From: Cyanobacteria bacterium UBA9971
GTDB taxonomy: Bacteria; Cyanobacteriota; Vampirovibrionia; Gastranaerophilales; UBA9971
Assembly (NCBI GenBank): GCA_003499955.1
Contig: DNRP01000092.1
Location: forward strand, 6,522-24,139
Direction of reading: 5' to 3'
DNA: 17,618 bases
The translations under genes were made by a program, and so were the position numbers. The notes below the pieces were generated by a model. That model did no database searches. It saw only the letters and a program-made list of their open reading frames with translations, and was not told where the DNA came from. The first letter of the stretch is position 1. Each line of letters begins with the position of its first letter. Below, piece by piece: positions 15,805 to 17,618 of this stretch.

Positions 15805-17162
15805 TTACGCTTTAGTTTTTACTTTTTGCAACTCTTCCGCTATCTCTTCGAATTTCATACTTCTTGAAGCTTTTAAAAGTATTATACGCTTTTCTGATGA
15901 ATTATTCTTAAGATAATCTGAGGCTTCTTTATTATTCATGCAAATTTCAATTTTGATATTTATATTATTTACTGATTCTGCTATTAGTTTTGCTTTCTCA
16001 CCTACCGTAACTAGCTGAGAAATATGCTTATTTGACAGAAATTCTCCAATACCTTTATGCAGCTTGTCTTCGTAATCGCCAAGTTCTCCCATATCTCCCA
16101 AAACAAGTGTAATATTTGAATCAGGATAAGTTGAAATTACTGAATTTATAGAAGCTTTCATTGAGTCAGGGTTTGCATTGTAGTAATCAGCAATAATTTT
16201 AGTATTATTATTAAGATTTATAACTCGTCCCCTTTCACCGACAGGTTGGTATTTCAAAAGACCAAGTCTTATTTTATCAATAGAAATCCCCGCTAATTTA
16301 CCTATTTCTATTGCTGCAATAGAGTTTATTACATTGAATTCACCATTAACTGCCAAATTATATTCATTTCCATCATAAATAAATTTAATTGAATTCTCGG
16401 TTGTTTCAAGTATTTGATAATTTTTCCCGTAAAAAATTTTTTTGCCGCTCCAATTACAGAAATTTTTGATAAGCTCATCATCAAATGCAATAAGAATTCC
16501 ATCGGGATTTAAATATTTAACTATTTCGCATTTAGCTTTTGCAATGTTTTCCAGGCTTCCCAGCCGACCTATATGAGCAGTACCTACATTAGTAATTATC
16601 GCAAAGTCAGGTTCAGCGTATTTCGATAAAAGTTCGATTTCTCCTAAGCCGCGCATACCCATTTCCACTACAAGAAATTTGGTATCTTCAGGCATAGACA
16701 TTAAAGTTTGGCAGAAACCGATTTCATTATTGTGGTTTAAAAGAGATTTATGCACATTAAAACTTTCAGCAAGAACTGAAAAAACCATTTCTTTTGTAGT
16801 TGTTTTTCCTGAGCTGCCCGTAATAGCGACAACTTTAGGATTTATTTTTTTTTTATAAAATTTGAAAGTTTCAAATATGCTTCTTGAGTGTTTTCTACCA
16901 ATATTATTAATTTTGTAGGATTATAATAGTCTTGAGCTTTATTATAATGTTCTTTATCTATAAAATAACCGATGCATCCTTGTTTTAAAGCAGCATTTAT
17001 ATAGTCATGTCCGTCAAAGTTTTCTCCAAGTATAGGCAAAAAGATTTCATCTTCTTTAATTTTTCTGGAATCTGTACAAATGCCTACTTTCCCAAAATTA
17101 CATTTATTAAAAATGATTTCACCGTTTGTTGCTTCAATAATTTCATCAATAGAAAATTTCAA
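15805..17162 (-). CDS. murF: UDP-N-acetylmuramoyl-tripeptide--D-alanyl-D-alanine ligase, split by a frameshift in an A10 run
   Basis: MurF adds the D-Ala-D-Ala dipeptide to UDP-MurNAc-tripeptide. As written, the frame from TTG at 17162 (AAAGGAG 6 nt upstream) stops after 106 codons at a TAA straight after ten A (16845-16854). Reading on in the -1 frame restores a full protein of 452 residues, the usual MurF length. The join carries the P-loop GSSGKTTT (116-123), which lies in the second frame before its first ATG (16788), so the second part is not an independent gene. Other motifs are intact: DSR (31-33), NHNNEIGF, the EMGMRGLGEIE stretch, TNVGTAHIG, DYYNANPDSM and LGDMGELG. It is either a base-count error, transcriptional or ribosomal slippage on the A run, or a very recent mutation. 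It heads the dcw segment, and no murE lies upstream. Confidence 0.9.
16845..16854 (-). other. Frameshift site in murF: run of ten A on the coding strand
   Basis: The coding strand reads ATA AAA AAA AAA TAA. The stop immediately follows a run of ten A, and continuing one base back gives ATA AAT CCT, rejoining conserved MurF sequence. The site contains the A AAA AAA slippery form used in -1 frameshifting and is long enough for RNA polymerase slippage. No strong stimulatory stem-loop is evident downstream, which favours slippage or a sequencing/assembly count error over a classic programmed frameshift. Confidence 0.85.
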
Positions 17163-17547
17163 TGTTAACTCCTTTCTGACAATTCAAATTTTATTATTAT
17201 ATATTTTAGTATAATTTTAAATAAATAATTTGGTAATATTTTATGTTTAATGCATCATAATTATTATAGATTAATTAAAAATATTTTTTTAAAAAATTTA
17301 TTTTAAATATAAAATCAAATCCTGTATAATATTTATTAAGAAAAATTTGTTCTTGATTTTTATTTTTACTAAATGTAAATTGTTAATTACATTCCGTAAT
17401 TTTATGATACAATACTTATTAAATTTTAATATTGTATAATATTAAGAGTCGAGTTTAAAATTATAGGTTGATAATTTTAAAAAACAAGTGAATAAATGCA
17501 ATATGTGTAACGTAAATTTAGAATAACTTCTTAAAGGGCAAAGTAGA
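17163..17547. other. Divergent intergenic region between murF and the response regulator
   Basis: This 385-bp, extremely AT-rich region holds no gene I can support. It has the murF ribosome binding site, TATACT and TATAAT boxes for murF without clear -35 partners (17195-17220), and on the plus strand the promoter at 17380-17408. Two further TGTATAATATT boxes lie at 17323-17333 and 17433-17443, 110 bp apart. Either could be an alternative -10 for the response regulator. Confidence 0.45.
17380..17408 (+). promoter_or_regulatory. Candidate promoter of the response regulator gene, with a palindrome in the spacer
   Basis: TTGTTA (17380-17385) and TATGAT (17403-17408) are 17 bp apart. The spacer region contains AATTAC-ATTCC-GTAATT (17385-17401), a perfect 6-bp inverted repeat placed where a regulator would block polymerase. 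The leader to the ATG would be about 130 nt. A second -10 (TGTATAAT, 17433-17440) lies nearer the gene. Confidence 0.4.
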
Positions 17548-17618
17548 ATGACACAAAATAGCGAAATACCAAACGAAATTCAGGATCGTGAACGAATTCT
17601 CGTAGTTGATGATGAAGC
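17548..17618 (+). CDS. Response regulator, N-terminal fragment (3' end outside window)
   Basis: An ATG with AAAGGG about 9 nt upstream starts a frame that runs off the window after 23 codons. The product begins MTQNSEIPNEIQDRE and reaches ILVVDDE, the first strand and acidic pair of a CheY-like receiver domain, which receives phosphate from a histidine kinase. The 16-residue lead before the first strand is longer than in single-domain CheY. Its output domain is outside the window, so target and class are unknown. It diverges from murF and has its own candidate promoter. Confidence 0.8.
   Translation, partial: MTQNSEIPNEIQDRERILVVDDE

Noticed and set aside
15805..16788. A stand-alone short MurF starting at 16788
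   Set aside because: Its ATG is an internal methionine just after the P-loop; a protein starting there would lack the ATP-binding loop.

Overview
The window comes from a strongly AT-rich bacterium with mostly tightly packed genes. It has a peptidoglycan synthesis cluster, a predicted lipoprotein and a secreted penicillin-binding-protein-4-like enzyme. The FtsW and MurG motif variants, a GT2-like membrane protein and a zinc-ribbon/NTPase/helical-repeat giant would fit a non-photosynthetic relative of cyanobacteria (Melainabacteria/Vampirovibrionia, such as gut Gastranaerophilales). That placement rests on general recognition, not on a marker gene, and is tentative. No tRNA, rRNA, CRISPR array or transposase was recognised.

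Layout. Positions 1-1693 (+) hold the end of an unidentified gene, followed 4 bp later by a D-Ala-D-Ala carboxypeptidase of the S13/PBP4 family. Positions 1696-4857 (-) hold a convergent 1053-residue protein with three zinc ribbons, a P-loop NTPase domain and a long helical-repeat region; it has its own promoter. A 51-residue small protein and its terminator lie just upstream. Positions 5422-7065 (+) encode a membrane protein that looks like a family 2 glycosyltransferase with degraded acidic motifs and a C-terminal four-cysteine module. Next comes a small regulated-looking unit (7232-7603) with an inverted repeat, a promoter, a 7-codon leader, a 46-residue coiled-coil protein and a bidirectional terminator. 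On the minus strand a TPR lipoprotein (7620-8234) is separated by a GC-rich palindromic island from an overlapping pxpA-purN pair (8466-9900).

Positions 10191-17162 (-) form a division and cell wall (dcw) segment, transcribed murF, mraY, murD, ftsW, murG. The last four genes are overlapping or nearly so. An unrecognised 261-residue protein follows, with its own promoter and terminator. Together these enzymes finish UDP-MurNAc-pentapeptide (MurD adds D-Glu, MurF adds D-Ala-D-Ala), move it onto lipid (MraY), add GlcNAc (MurG) and polymerise it at the septum (FtsW). murE and murC are not here. The window ends with the first 23 codons of a response regulator (+) diverging from murF.

Main oddities: murF is split by a frameshift exactly at a run of ten A in an otherwise complete 452-codon gene; the last nine codons of murG are written in what looks like a dispersed intergenic repeat; a nested 154-bp inverted repeat lies next to pxpA and may supply part of its promoter; and the GT2-like protein has lost its canonical DxD motif while gaining a cysteine-rich tail.
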